From Anaerolineales bacterium (GTDB lineage: Bacteria > Chloroflexota > Anaerolineae > Anaerolineales > Villigracilaceae): a stretch of 64,000 bases of DNA. The stretch is from NCBI GenBank assembly GCA_020851785.1, contig JADZCC010000028.1:1-64000 (forward strand). The letters run 5' to 3'. The notes under the pieces were generated by a model. It saw nothing but the letters and a program-made list of their open reading frames with translations. It searched no databases and had not been told where the DNA came from. Both the position numbers and the translations under genes were made by a program. Below are positions 44,748 through 53,334 of this stretch, piece by piece. How positions within the stretch are numbered: position 1 is the first letter of the stretch; every line of letters starts with the position of its first letter.

Positions 44748-45336
44748 TTTTGTTAAGCTCCATTTCGGCTTCAAGATACGCAACGGCCTTTTCAGGGTTC
44801 AGGCTTAAGGGCGTGGGCGTGGCTTTCGTCCAGACTTTTTTAGGATAGTCTGAAAATGAACCGTTCACGCCAGATTCCAAATAAGCTTGCACGTCCGGCG
44901 GGGGATTCCATTTTCTGCCGGTGAGGCGTGAAATTTTTTGTCCAATGCGCTTACCCTCGCGCTGGTCGAGAAATTCTCTGGCGATGGTTCCCAGACGGTT
45001 GGCAATCGTCCATTTGTAGTAATTGCCTTGCGCGTGTTTGCCGAGCAATTCTGCCAGCGCCTCTACCGGACCTGGAGCTTGCTCCGCTTTCAACGGCTTG
45101 GCCTTCCCGATTGAGATTTCCAGGAGGAGATTATGAAGCGCCAGGAAGAGGAGCGCGGCGACTGCCAACGCCCAAATTAAAACCTGCGGAATCAGACGAT
45201 AGTATAGAGTAATCAGCCACCATATATAGGCGAGCGGCACAATCACAAGTTCGTAAATGGCTGACCGTAAGGCGAACGCGGCGAGTAAACCCAAAACGCC
45301 CAGCCCAGCCCATAAAATTGGATTACGCCGGTTCAT
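44734..45336 (-). CDS. Hypothetical membrane protein of the MoxR operon
   Basis: A 200-residue protein. Two helices in the first ~75 residues (ILWAGLGVLGLLAAFALRSA, VLIWALAVAALLFLALHNLL) precede a cytoplasmic region with LGTIAREFLDQREGKRIGQK. No known family. ATG 45336 overlaps the TGA of the DUF4129 gene (ATGA). An ATG 39 bases upstream is in frame but would extend into that gene. Confidence 0.7.
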   Translation of the reverse strand: MNRRNPILWAGLGVLGLLAAFALRSAIYELVIVPLAYIWWLITLYYRLIPQVLIWALAVAALLFLALHNLLLEISIGKAKPLKAEQAPGPVEALAELLGKHAQGNYYKWTIANRLGTIAREFLDQREGKRIGQKISRLTGRKWNPPPDVQAYLESGVNGSFSDYPKKVWTKATPTPLSLNPEKAVAYLEAEMELNKNGNR

Positions 45337-46226
45337 CCGATTTCCTTGCAATACTTGAGGATGGAAGTCAGGCAAGCGGTGGCTTCTTCAATTTCAGACT
45401 GGCTTGCAGGCTTGCGCCCGTAACGCGCCGCCTCGAAGAGCACCGTCAAAGTTTGGACGGAGTTTTGCGGCAGGCCGGCCCGGGTCAGTTGCGTTGAAAA
45501 TTCAGAAGGCGTTGTGGCCTGTTGACGGTGGAGTCCCTGCTTGCGCGCGACGACTTCGCTCATCCGCTCGTAACATTCAAGGATGGAGTTTTCGTAATTT
45601 TTCCCAGCCTTTAGGTTGTTCAGGGAATGATGGACAATCGTGGCCAGTTCCTCCAATCCCACGCCGGGCTGGGTCAGGCGCGCCCGAAGCCGATAACCCC
45701 ACCAGATTAAGAGCGCGACCAATAATAGAATCCCCAGCCCAACTGCAAATGAAATCCAGCTTTGTTCTTGTGGCGGCGTGAAAACCGGCGCGGGTAGAAT
45801 TTCGGTTGAAGCGGGTTCTGGCATTTCGGGGATGGATAGGTTCAGACGGTCAGCGAGTCCCGTAAACCATTGCGCCTTGGTTTTCACCAGATAGGCAACC
45901 ACCAATCCATATAGCATGGATTGAAAAAAGGTGCGGATAACTTTTTTTCTCGCTTCGGGATCCAACAGCGTGAGGACGATGATGATGCCAGCCACGAGCG
46001 CCAGTCCCACAAAAGCCTTCTTCCATAGGGGCGTGGCTCGGATGGAGGCCAAAGCGGCTTCTACGCCTGCGCGGAGTTCAATTGCGGTTTCAGACTTTCC
46101 GCCGCCAATTGGCTGGGATGGTTGAAAATCCATCTTTGGCAATGCGCTGGGCAGGAAAGTCAGCGCGAGCAGGGTTGCCGCTGAAAAGATGAAGACCATG
46201 CGCCTGCGCCGAAACAGTTTTTGCAT
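45333..46226 (-). CDS. DUF4129 domain membrane protein
   Basis: A 297-residue protein. It has an N-terminal helix (MVFIFSAATLLALTFLPSAL), two central helices, a helix at ~residues 170-190 (ISFAVGLGILLLVALLIWW) and a C-terminal DUF4129 domain (CYERMSEVVARKQGLHRQQA, TPSEFSTQLTRAGLP, LTVLFEAARYG). DUF4129 commonly occurs with MoxR, DUF58 and transglutaminase genes. TAAAAT lies 8 bases before ATG 46226, which is preferred to an ATG at 46244 that falls on this -10. Confidence 0.82.
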   Translation of the reverse strand: MQKLFRRRRMVFIFSAATLLALTFLPSALPKMDFQPSQPIGGGKSETAIELRAGVEAALASIRATPLWKKAFVGLALVAGIIIVLTLLDPEARKKVIRTFFQSMLYGLVVAYLVKTKAQWFTGLADRLNLSIPEMPEPASTEILPAPVFTPPQEQSWISFAVGLGILLLVALLIWWGYRLRARLTQPGVGLEELATIVHHSLNNLKAGKNYENSILECYERMSEVVARKQGLHRQQATTPSEFSTQLTRAGLPQNSVQTLTVLFEAARYGRKPASQSEIEEATACLTSILKYCKEIG

Positions 46227-46298
46227 CGGCGTAAATTTTACCATTGGGCAAAAGCCGTTGCGGGAGGATGAAACTCCTTTGTAATTTTTTCTAAAAAG

Positions 46299-47759
46299 TC
46301 ATCCGGCTTCTTCGTCGAGCCAGCGCCGTCCATCGCGGGCGAGCAGGTCGTAGGCTTCAGCGGGGCCCCAACTCCCAGGTTTGTAGCTGGCCAGGGGCGG
46401 AGTCTGATGCGTTTCCCAGGTGCGGATGATGGGATCAATCAGAGCCCAGGCGGCTTCCACTTCGTCTGCGCGGGTGAAGAGTGAGGCGTCGCCTTGAATG
46501 GCGTCTAGTAGCAGACGTTCGTACGCTTCGGGAATTGCGGAAGGCCCGAACTCCTGCGCGTAATGAAATTCCATATCCACCGAGCGCGTTTCGTTGACGG
46601 TATCCGGCGCTTTGGCTTCAAACCGTAAGTGTACGCCTTCGTCTGGCTGGAGGTACAACGCCAGCAGGTTGGGCTTCATCGTTTGCATGGGGAACATGGC
46701 CAGCGGCGGTTCCTTGAATTGAATGATGATTTGCGATTGTTTTCCGGCCAGGCTTTTCCCCGAACGGAGATAAAACGGCACACCCTTCCAGCGCCAGTTG
46801 TTGATGAAGAGGCGGAGCGCGGCGTATGTGGCTGTGCTGGAGTTGGGGTTGACCTGTTCTTCCTGACGATAGCCTTTATATTGGGCGCGGACGGTATTCG
46901 CTGAAACCTGCTCGGGCAAAATGGGCTGAACCGCGCTGAGGACTTTGACCTTCTCGTTCCGCAGATGACTGGCGCTGAACGAAGCGGGCGGTTCCATGGC
47001 CACCAACATCAGCAATTGGAGGAGGTGATTTTGAAACATGTCGCGCAGGACGCCGACGCTGTCGTAAAATTTGGCGCGATGTTCCAAGCCAACTTTTTCC
47101 GCCACGGTGATTTGAACGTGGTCAATGTAATTGCGATTCCAGAGCGGCTCAAAGATGGTGTTGGCAAACCGCGTGAACAAAATGTTTTGGACGGTTTCCT
47201 TGCCGAGGTAATGATCAATGCGATAAATTTGATTTTCCTGCAAAGCCTTATGCACTTGTTGGTTTAAGGTGATGGCGCTTTCGAGGCTTGTGCCAAACGG
47301 CTTTTCCAAGACCACCCGCCGCCAGGTTCCGTTTTCAATCAGTTGGGCGGAAGCGTCGAGGTTTTCAATGGTGACGGGAAAGAGCTTGGGCGGTAGGGCC
47401 ATGTAAAACAGGCGGTTGGCGCTTTCGCCCTCCAACGCGGATAAATATTCGGCCAGTTTCTGAAAATCTTCCAACTCCTGATACTTGCCTTGAAAGTAAC
47501 GGAGTTTTGGCGCAAAGGCGTTCCAGTCGTCTTCGGTAAAGGCGTATCCGGCAAATTCTTTTAGCCCGGCGTGGAGGTGTTTGCGAAATTCTTCGTCGCT
47601 GTAGGCGGCGCCGCCAAAGCCGAGGATGTGGAGTTTTTTCGGCGCGCGGCCTTTGCGGAATAAATTAAAAAGCGAAGGGATTAACTTGCGTTGCGTCAAA
47701 TCGCCGGAGGCGCCGAAGATGACGATGGAGGTGGGCAAATCATTATTGGTTGAGCTCAT
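46299..47759 (-). CDS. zwf: Glucose-6-phosphate 1-dehydrogenase
   Basis: A 486-residue enzyme from ATG 47759. It has the NADP fold GASGDLTQRKLIPSLF, the EKPFGTSLESA region and the active-site RIDHYLGKETVQN with the catalytic His region. It oxidises glucose 6-phosphate to 6-phosphogluconolactone. It is the last gene of pgl-gnd-zwf. A frame extension to 47786 lacks support. Confidence 0.97.
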   Translation of the reverse strand: MSSTNNDLPTSIVIFGASGDLTQRKLIPSLFNLFRKGRAPKKLHILGFGGAAYSDEEFRKHLHAGLKEFAGYAFTEDDWNAFAPKLRYFQGKYQELEDFQKLAEYLSALEGESANRLFYMALPPKLFPVTIENLDASAQLIENGTWRRVVLEKPFGTSLESAITLNQQVHKALQENQIYRIDHYLGKETVQNILFTRFANTIFEPLWNRNYIDHVQITVAEKVGLEHRAKFYDSVGVLRDMFQNHLLQLLMLVAMEPPASFSASHLRNEKVKVLSAVQPILPEQVSANTVRAQYKGYRQEEQVNPNSSTATYAALRLFINNWRWKGVPFYLRSGKSLAGKQSQIIIQFKEPPLAMFPMQTMKPNLLALYLQPDEGVHLRFEAKAPDTVNETRSVDMEFHYAQEFGPSAIPEAYERLLLDAIQGDASLFTRADEVEAAWALIDPIIRTWETHQTPPLASYKPGSWGPAEAYDLLARDGRRWLDEEAG

Positions 47760-47816
47760 ATTTATTAACCGTAGACGATAGACCATGAATTGTTTTTCAC
47801 GGTCTGTGGTCTAGCG

Positions 47817-48728
47817 TCAATTGTCCTTTTTTATGGCATGTCCGCCGAATTGATTGCGCAAGGCGGATAACAGCCTGGCTGGGTAATTCTCTTCGTCGCG
47901 GCTGGCAAAACGCATTTGGAGCGCCAGCGTGATAATCGGCGCCGGAACGTCGAGGTCAATCGCTTCGAAAACCGTCCAGCGGCCTTCGCCGGAATCGGCC
48001 ACCCAGGGTTTGATGTCTTTCAATTCCGCGTCTGCGTCCAGCGCGTTGGCGGTTAAATCCAACAGCCACGAGCGCACAACGCTTCCGCTTTGCCAAATGT
48101 GCGCGATCTGAGCGAGGTCCAGCCCGAATTCTTTTTTGCCTTTTAAGATTCCAAAGCCTTCGGCGTAGGCTTGCATCATGCCATATTCAATGCCATTGTG
48201 AATCATTTTCACATAGTGACCGGAGCCATGCGGGCCTACGCGCCCCCAGCCTTTATCTTTGCCGGGAGCCAGCGTTTCAAAGATTGGACTGAGCCTATCG
48301 GTGATTTCCTGTTTTCCGCCAATCATTAAACTGTAGCCTTCAGCCAGTCCCCAAACGCCGCCGCTGGTGCCGCAATCCACAAACTCAATGCCTTTGGCGG
48401 CGAGCAGGTCGGCATGTTGGAGCGTGTCTTTGTAGTTTGAATTTCCGCCGTCAATGATCACGTCTCCGGGGTTTAGCAGTGTGGCGGCCTGTTGGATGGT
48501 TTCTGTGGTGGGCGCGCCGGACGGCACCATCACCCAGAGGATTTTTGGAGAAGAGGATAATTTGCCAAGCGCTTCTTCCAGCGAATATGCGCCCACGACT
48601 CCGCCTTGTGCGGCTGAATCCACCGACGCTTTGGAGCGGTCGAACCCGACGACGCGATGCCCGCCGCGCATGAGGCGGGTGGCCATGTTTGAACCCATCT
48701 TGCCTAAGCCGATCATTGCCAGTTCCAT
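47817..48728 (-). CDS. gnd: 6-phosphogluconate dehydrogenase, decarboxylating (short form)
   Basis: A 303-residue enzyme, the short GntZ/YqeC-type form rather than the 470-residue form. N-terminal fold IGLGKMGSNMATRLMRGGHR with VVGFDRSK, then DGGNSNYKDT, FVDCGTSGGVWG and the catalytic KMIHNGIEYGMMQAY. Short forms often prefer NAD, but cofactor choice cannot be decided here. GGAG precedes the ATG, 15 bases after pgl. Confidence 0.95.
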   Translation of the reverse strand: MELAMIGLGKMGSNMATRLMRGGHRVVGFDRSKASVDSAAQGGVVGAYSLEEALGKLSSSPKILWVMVPSGAPTTETIQQAATLLNPGDVIIDGGNSNYKDTLQHADLLAAKGIEFVDCGTSGGVWGLAEGYSLMIGGKQEITDRLSPIFETLAPGKDKGWGRVGPHGSGHYVKMIHNGIEYGMMQAYAEGFGILKGKKEFGLDLAQIAHIWQSGSVVRSWLLDLTANALDADAELKDIKPWVADSGEGRWTVFEAIDLDVPAPIITLALQMRFASRDEENYPARLLSALRNQFGGHAIKKDN

Positions 48729-48743
48729 GATGTTGTAACTCCT

Positions 48744-49466
48744 TTACGGTAAGAGACTTGCGGCCGCTGAATCTGCAAACCAAACGACTTGGCCGTCTTT
48801 GGGGTCAATCCGTTGGGCGGGCAATTCGCGCGGCGTGCGTGTGGCGCTTAAAACTTTTTTGAGCGTTTCCGCTTTGCCTGCGCCAGAGACGAGGAAGAAA
48901 ATATTTTTCGCGTCGTTGAAGACGTGGGGCGTTAGCGAAACGCGATTGGCCGGGCGGTCTTGATAGTTGGCCACCACGGCCACGGTGGCGGTCTGCGCTT
49001 CAACCGGCGAGCCGGGGAATAAAGAAGCTGTATGGCCGTCTTCGCCCATGCCGAGGAGGACGAGGTCGAAGCGGGGCCACTCCAACGGCGCCACGGCAAA
49101 AGATTTCAAAGTGGCGGCGTAGGCCTGGGCGGCAGAAGCAGGCTCCAGTTCCGATGGGATGCGCTGGATGTTCGTCTCGCTGATTTGGTCAAAGAGAATC
49201 TGCTTGGCCTGACCGTAACAATTTCCCGCATCCGTTACGGGTACGCAACGTTCGTCGCCCCAGAAAAAATAAACGCGTTTCCAATCTATATTGGCGCGGA
49301 CAAGTTTTTCATACAATTTGATGGGTGTGTTACCGCCGGCGAGCGAAACAAAAAAACGCCCGCGAGTTTGAATAGCTTCATTTGCAATCTGGGTAAACGC
49401 TGAACTTGCCGCTTCGCTTAACGTTTTGAGATCTGAAAAAATTTTAATGGATGTGTTTGATTGCAC
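48744..49466 (-). CDS. pgl: 6-phosphogluconolactonase
   Basis: A 240-residue enzyme of the glucosamine-6-phosphate isomerase fold. Signatures are VSLAGGNTPIKLYE, YFFWGDERCVP and GMGEDGHTASLFPG. It hydrolyses the lactone made by Zwf. A GTG at 49466 is chosen because TACAAT (49478-49473) ends exactly 6 bases before it; an in-frame TTG at 49487 lies upstream of that -10. It leads the pentose phosphate operon. Confidence 0.93.
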   Translation of the reverse strand: MQSNTSIKIFSDLKTLSEAASSAFTQIANEAIQTRGRFFVSLAGGNTPIKLYEKLVRANIDWKRVYFFWGDERCVPVTDAGNCYGQAKQILFDQISETNIQRIPSELEPASAAQAYAATLKSFAVAPLEWPRFDLVLLGMGEDGHTASLFPGSPVEAQTATVAVVANYQDRPANRVSLTPHVFNDAKNIFFLVSGAGKAETLKKVLSATRTPRELPAQRIDPKDGQVVWFADSAAASLLP

Positions 49467-49508
49467 AATCTGATTGTACCGCACCAAACTGAAATTTGAA
49501 TTAAGGTT

Positions 49509-49967
49509 TTAGAGGTGGAGGGTTTCCAGGTTTAGCGCGAAGTAAACGTCTGCGCCTTGATGATGGGTGATTTCAAAACCGAAGCGCTTATAAAATTGGA
49601 TGGCGGTCTGCCAGTTGTGCGTGGTTTCAAGGATGATGGTTTTACAGCCGCGAGTTTTGGCCTGAACGCAAAGTTCGCGCAAAATTTTCCCGCCAATGCC
49701 CTTGCGCCTTGCGTCTTGCGCGGTGGACATGCGTACCACTTCCGCCACGCCTTCCGGCTTGAAGAGGAGCGCGCCCGCGCCAACGATTTTTTGATTTTGC
49801 GTGGCGACCAGAAATAGGGCGTTGGCGTATGTTTGGGAGATGTCGTCCAGGTCTGTGTTCAGGCCTGGGTCAAAGACCTCGCCCCAGCGTTCGGCCAGCC
49901 CGGCCAAAATGAGCGCCTTAACTTCGGCTTGTTGCGCGGGTTGAAACGGACGAATTTCAATTTGCAT
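49509..49967 (-). CDS. GNAT family N-acetyltransferase
   Basis: A 152-residue acetyltransferase. The acetyl-CoA loop is AQDARRKGIGGKILRELC, followed by IILETTHNWQTAIQFYKRFG. The acceptor is unknown. ATG 49967 is preferred: TACAAT (49980-49975) is 7 bases before it and overlaps the alternative ATG at 49976. It lies upstream of pgl on the same strand but with a separate start signal between them. Confidence 0.88.
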   Translation of the reverse strand: MQIEIRPFQPAQQAEVKALILAGLAERWGEVFDPGLNTDLDDISQTYANALFLVATQNQKIVGAGALLFKPEGVAEVVRMSTAQDARRKGIGGKILRELCVQAKTRGCKTIILETTHNWQTAIQFYKRFGFEITHHQGADVYFALNLETLHL

Positions 49968-50043
49968 AAACGCCATTGTACATGAACTGGCTGGCTATTG
50001 CAGTTGCAACGTAATTTGTCCGCTCTGCGTATATGAATTGATT

Positions 50044-50072
50044 TTGCTTTTCCGCATGAAAAAGAATACACT
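50044..50072 (+). promoter_or_regulatory. Promoter of the two small membrane genes
   Basis: TTGCTT (50044-50049), 17-bp spacer, TACACT (50067-50072), then AAGGAG before ATG 50099. Confidence 0.6.
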
Positions 50073-50098
50073 AGAGGAAAACACAAGGAGAATTTTCA

Positions 50099-50623
50099 AT
50101 GAGAAGAGGTCGTTCGCAACTTACGTTTGGATTGGTCTTAATTTTATTGGGCGTGGGCTTTTTGCTTAATCAAACCGTTCCGGCGTTTCATAATTTTTTT
50201 GAAGCCTATTCAAAATGGCCGATGAACATGTTTTTGATCGGCGGGCTGGTTTTATTATTTGGCTTGCTCGTTGGCCAGCCCGGGTTGGCCGTGCCAGCCG
50301 CGCTGATTGCCGGAATTGGCGCCATCTTTTCTTATCAAAACAAATTTCTTTCGCCAGAGGCCTGGTATGTCTGGCTGTTAATTCCCGCGTTTGTGGGGCT
50401 GGGCGTTTTGATTCAGGGCTTGCTGGGCGATAACGCGTCTTATAACCTGCAACGCGGCTTAAAATTAATAGCCGTAGGCGTCGGGTTATTCCTGATCCTT
50501 TCCGCCATTTATGGGAGTCTGCCCTGGTTGGGCGCGTATGCTCCGGCGCTTTTATTAATTTTGGCGGGCTTGTGGGTTTTGGGGAGCGGCTTGTACCGCA
50601 CGTTTAGAAAACCAAGCGAGTGA
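50099..50623 (+). CDS. Small polytopic membrane protein (LiaF/DUF5668-like topology)
   Basis: A 174-residue protein with about five close-packed helices (LTFGLVLILLGVGFLLNQTV, MFLIGGLVLLFGLLVG, ALLLILAGLWVLGSGLY). The pattern GLxLILxGxGFLL is like DUF5668/LiaF-type membrane modules but the match is weak. It is followed 13 bases later by a second protein of the same kind. Role unknown. Confidence 0.65.
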   Translation: MRRGRSQLTFGLVLILLGVGFLLNQTVPAFHNFFEAYSKWPMNMFLIGGLVLLFGLLVGQPGLAVPAALIAGIGAIFSYQNKFLSPEAWYVWLLIPAFVGLGVLIQGLLGDNASYNLQRGLKLIAVGVGLFLILSAIYGSLPWLGAYAPALLLILAGLWVLGSGLYRTFRKPSE

Positions 50624-50636
50624 TTGCGAGCCTAAG

Positions 50637-51248
50637 ATGATTAAACGCTTTGATACCAGAATTGTGCTGGGTATTCTGCTCCTCGTTGGCGGCGCGCTGG
50701 CCTTACTTCAAACGATGGGATATTTAAACAACGCCTCCGACTTGTTTTGGGGCGGAATTTTTATCGCCGCCGGGTTACTCTGCTTAAGCCTGTTGTTTAG
50801 CGGAAATTGGTGGGGCGTTTTCCCGGCTTTTGTGTTGCTGGCCATGGGCGTTACCATCTTTCTGCCGGATACCCTCGAAAACCTCGGCGGGCTGATCTTC
50901 TTCGGCGGCATTGCCTTGGCTTTTTGGCTGGCCTATTTCCTGGCGCCGCAAGAGCGTTGGTGGGCGTTAATTCCGGCGGGCGTGCTGACCACGTTGGCGG
51001 GCATGACCGTCGTCTCTGAACGCTTTGGAGAATTTCAAGCTTTTGGATTCTTCATGCTGGGGTTAAGCCTCACGTTTTTATTGGTGGCGCTTTTGGCGAA
51101 AATGCGCTGGGCGTTTTGGCCCGCGCTGGGACTTGGCATTTTAGCGGTTTTAGGAATCGCCTCGCTTCTTGAAGTCGCCAATTACATTTGGGCGGCGGCG
51201 CTGATTGTCGCTGGCGCGTTTTTATTGGTTGGATATTTTAGAAAATAA
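50637..51248 (+). CDS. Small polytopic membrane protein, second of pair
   Basis: A 203-residue protein with six or seven helices, similar in plan to its upstream neighbour: IVLGILLLVGGALALLQTMG at the start and ALIVAGAFLLVGYFRK at the end, with WGGIFIAAGLLCLSLLF between. Both resemble LiaF-type transmembrane modules that attend envelope-stress systems. No catalytic motif. Probably co-transcribed with the previous gene. Confidence 0.65.
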   Translation: MIKRFDTRIVLGILLLVGGALALLQTMGYLNNASDLFWGGIFIAAGLLCLSLLFSGNWWGVFPAFVLLAMGVTIFLPDTLENLGGLIFFGGIALAFWLAYFLAPQERWWALIPAGVLTTLAGMTVVSERFGEFQAFGFFMLGLSLTFLLVALLAKMRWAFWPALGLGILAVLGIASLLEVANYIWAAALIVAGAFLLVGYFRK

Positions 51249-51269
51249 AGCGGGTATACTCGGCCTGAA

Positions 51270-51845
51270 ATGACCGAACAAACGACAACACCCGCCCCCG
51301 CTGTATCTGTTCCCAAAATTTTGCTGGGCGTTGGATTGATCTCGCTTGGGATCGTCCTCGCCTGGCTGTTGATTTTCCGCGAATGGGATCGCGCCGCATC
51401 TTCCGACCTTTCGGCTGTTCCTGCCCAACAAAATTACCCAGCCCCCGAACTGACTCTCGCCACGCTGAATGGGGAAGTGGTTTCACTGGCGGAGTATCAG
51501 GGTCAGGTGGTTTTGGTCAATTTATGGGCCACCTGGTGCCAGCCCTGCAAACGGGAAATGCCAATTTTCCAGGCCTTTTATGAAAAATACAAAGCCGAAG
51601 GCTTTGTATTGATTGGCATTAATCAGGAAGAGCAAAAGGAAATTGTTGCGCCGTTTGTGGAAGCGCACGAATTGAGTTTTCCAATCTGGCTGGACTTGGA
51701 CTACCAGGCCCAGCAGAAATTTCACACGGGCTATATCCCCACATCCTATGTGATTGACCGAAGCGGTAACGTGCGTTTATCCTGGGTGGGACAAATCTCC
51801 ATGAAAAACCTTGAAAAATTTGTCCCTGAGATTATTCGGGAATAA
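51270..51845 (+). CDS. TlpA-like membrane-anchored thioredoxin
   Basis: A 191-residue protein. An N-terminal signal anchor (ILLGVGLISLGIVLAWLLIF) is followed by a thioredoxin fold outside the membrane with LVNLWATWCQPCKREMPIFQ (active-site CxxC) and the cis-proline in TGYIPTSYVIDRSG. TlpA/ResA proteins reduce disulfides in exported proteins and apocytochromes. TATACT lies 9 bases before the ATG. Confidence 0.9.
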   Translation: MTEQTTTPAPAVSVPKILLGVGLISLGIVLAWLLIFREWDRAASSDLSAVPAQQNYPAPELTLATLNGEVVSLAEYQGQVVLVNLWATWCQPCKREMPIFQAFYEKYKAEGFVLIGINQEEQKEIVAPFVEAHELSFPIWLDLDYQAQQKFHTGYIPTSYVIDRSGNVRLSWVGQISMKNLEKFVPEIIRE

Positions 51846-51849
51846 AGCC

Positions 51850-53334
51850 TCACGGGTAACTTCCGCTAATCGCAGTGTAGGCGTCGCCGCAATCGCAGGC
51901 GCGAACCACTGCGCCCGCTTTGGTGAGCGTGCCTAAATATTCGCGGCTTCCGAGGCGCGCCGTCCAGCCGCTCAGCACAAACGGCAGGGCGCTGTCAATC
52001 GTCATCCATTCGCCGTTGTATTTGCGGGCAATGTGCACGTGCGTCCCCGTGGCGTGACCGCCGACACAGGAGGGGTATCCAATCTTGTCCCCCTGATGCA
52101 CTTCCGTTCCGGTTAAGATGCGTTCTTCAATCGCCAGATGTAAATAGAAGAAAACCCAGCCAGTGCGTTCGTCGCCATCCTTGTCAAAATCAATGGCTAC
52201 GCCGTCAATGGAGGAGCGCACAACCAGCCCGTCGGACATGGAAACGGCGAAGTTCTTTTCGTCGGCAAGAAAACACCCGGAGCCATCTGCAGGCGGGGCC
52301 AGGTCTATGGCGGCCAGCGGCGAGCCGGTTCCCCAGCCCGTATGCGGGCCGCCCGTGTAGGACCAAATCTGATCGCTGGGAAACGGCAGGATTAAATCCG
52401 GTTGGGTTAAACTGCCGGGGATGAGTTCGTAATTGCTCCACGGGTCGCCAAATAAGCTGGCGTAAGTCTGGCTGAAGCCTTCCGCTCCGGTGGCGCGGGC
52501 ATAGGTATCGCCGGAATAAAGTTGAGCAAAATAATATTGCATGGCGACCGAGCCTGCGTTTTGCCACGGGTCTGGGCGGATTAAGAATTTTGCGGTATCG
52601 TCAAACTGCAATAACTTTCCAGTGCGCCAGCCATAATAGCCGTTGTTCAACGTGTTGGCCGCGATGACCAACTGTAAATAGGGCGATTCCCAATACTGAC
52701 GTTTGAAACCCAATAGATTTTTTTTGACCGGCGGCTGGCTTTGAGTCAATGCCCCGCCCTGATATTCCAAAAGCGCCAGCAGTAACTTGGGATTGATGCT
52801 GTAGTTGAGGGAGACGTAATCCACCATTTCCGCGCCGGAGCGCCATTGTCCGCCTGCATAGACGCGATAGGTTTTCAGCCAGCCGGATTTTTCCTGAATA
52901 AACGAAGCCGTATTAAAGCCAATTGCAGTTGGCCCGTCTACAAACGCGTCGTCGGGGATGATTTTGTACGGGCTGGCCCATAGCGCCAGATAATAGATGG
53001 GGATTTTCATCGGCATGCCTGGCGGCATGGTGGTGGCGTCGCGTGGAATAAAGGCGTTGGCTTGCAAAATTTCTTCCACCGTGGTGTTGAAGCGTGCCGC
53101 CAGGGCCGGGAGCGTATCGCCGTTTTGAGCGACGTAATCCACCAGTTCGCCCGGGTTGAAGTTTTGACGGGTTGGGAGCGGGGTTGGCCCAGCGTTGGCA
53201 GATGAGGCGCTGGGCTGGGTGGCGCTGAAGGGTGGCGGTGTGTTGGGATAAGTCACTTGCAGGTTGCAGGCTGAAAGGATTAATGAAGCGCAAACGATCA
53301 GCGAGCAAAACCTAAAATTTTTGTTTTTATTCAT
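51850..53334 (-). CDS. LysM-SLT-like-M23 lipoprotein A
   Basis: A 494-residue predicted cell-wall hydrolase. Lipobox LSAC with Cys23, a Pro/Ser-rich linker, LysM (VDYVAQNGDTLPALAARFNT), an SLT-like helical region (SINPKLLLALLEYQGG), and an M23 peptidase domain with GGPHTGWG...AAIDLAP and GTHVHIARKYNGEW (HxH zinc ligands). At the SLT-type catalytic position (ES in the family) this copy has QG, so lytic activity is probably lost while the peptidase looks intact. ATG 53334 overlaps the upstream paralogue by 8 bases; the longer frame to 53511 is inside that gene. Confidence 0.82.
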   Translation of the reverse strand: MNKNKNFRFCSLIVCASLILSACNLQVTYPNTPPPFSATQPSASSANAGPTPLPTRQNFNPGELVDYVAQNGDTLPALAARFNTTVEEILQANAFIPRDATTMPPGMPMKIPIYYLALWASPYKIIPDDAFVDGPTAIGFNTASFIQEKSGWLKTYRVYAGGQWRSGAEMVDYVSLNYSINPKLLLALLEYQGGALTQSQPPVKKNLLGFKRQYWESPYLQLVIAANTLNNGYYGWRTGKLLQFDDTAKFLIRPDPWQNAGSVAMQYYFAQLYSGDTYARATGAEGFSQTYASLFGDPWSNYELIPGSLTQPDLILPFPSDQIWSYTGGPHTGWGTGSPLAAIDLAPPADGSGCFLADEKNFAVSMSDGLVVRSSIDGVAIDFDKDGDERTGWVFFYLHLAIEERILTGTEVHQGDKIGYPSCVGGHATGTHVHIARKYNGEWMTIDSALPFVLSGWTARLGSREYLGTLTKAGAVVRACDCGDAYTAISGSYP

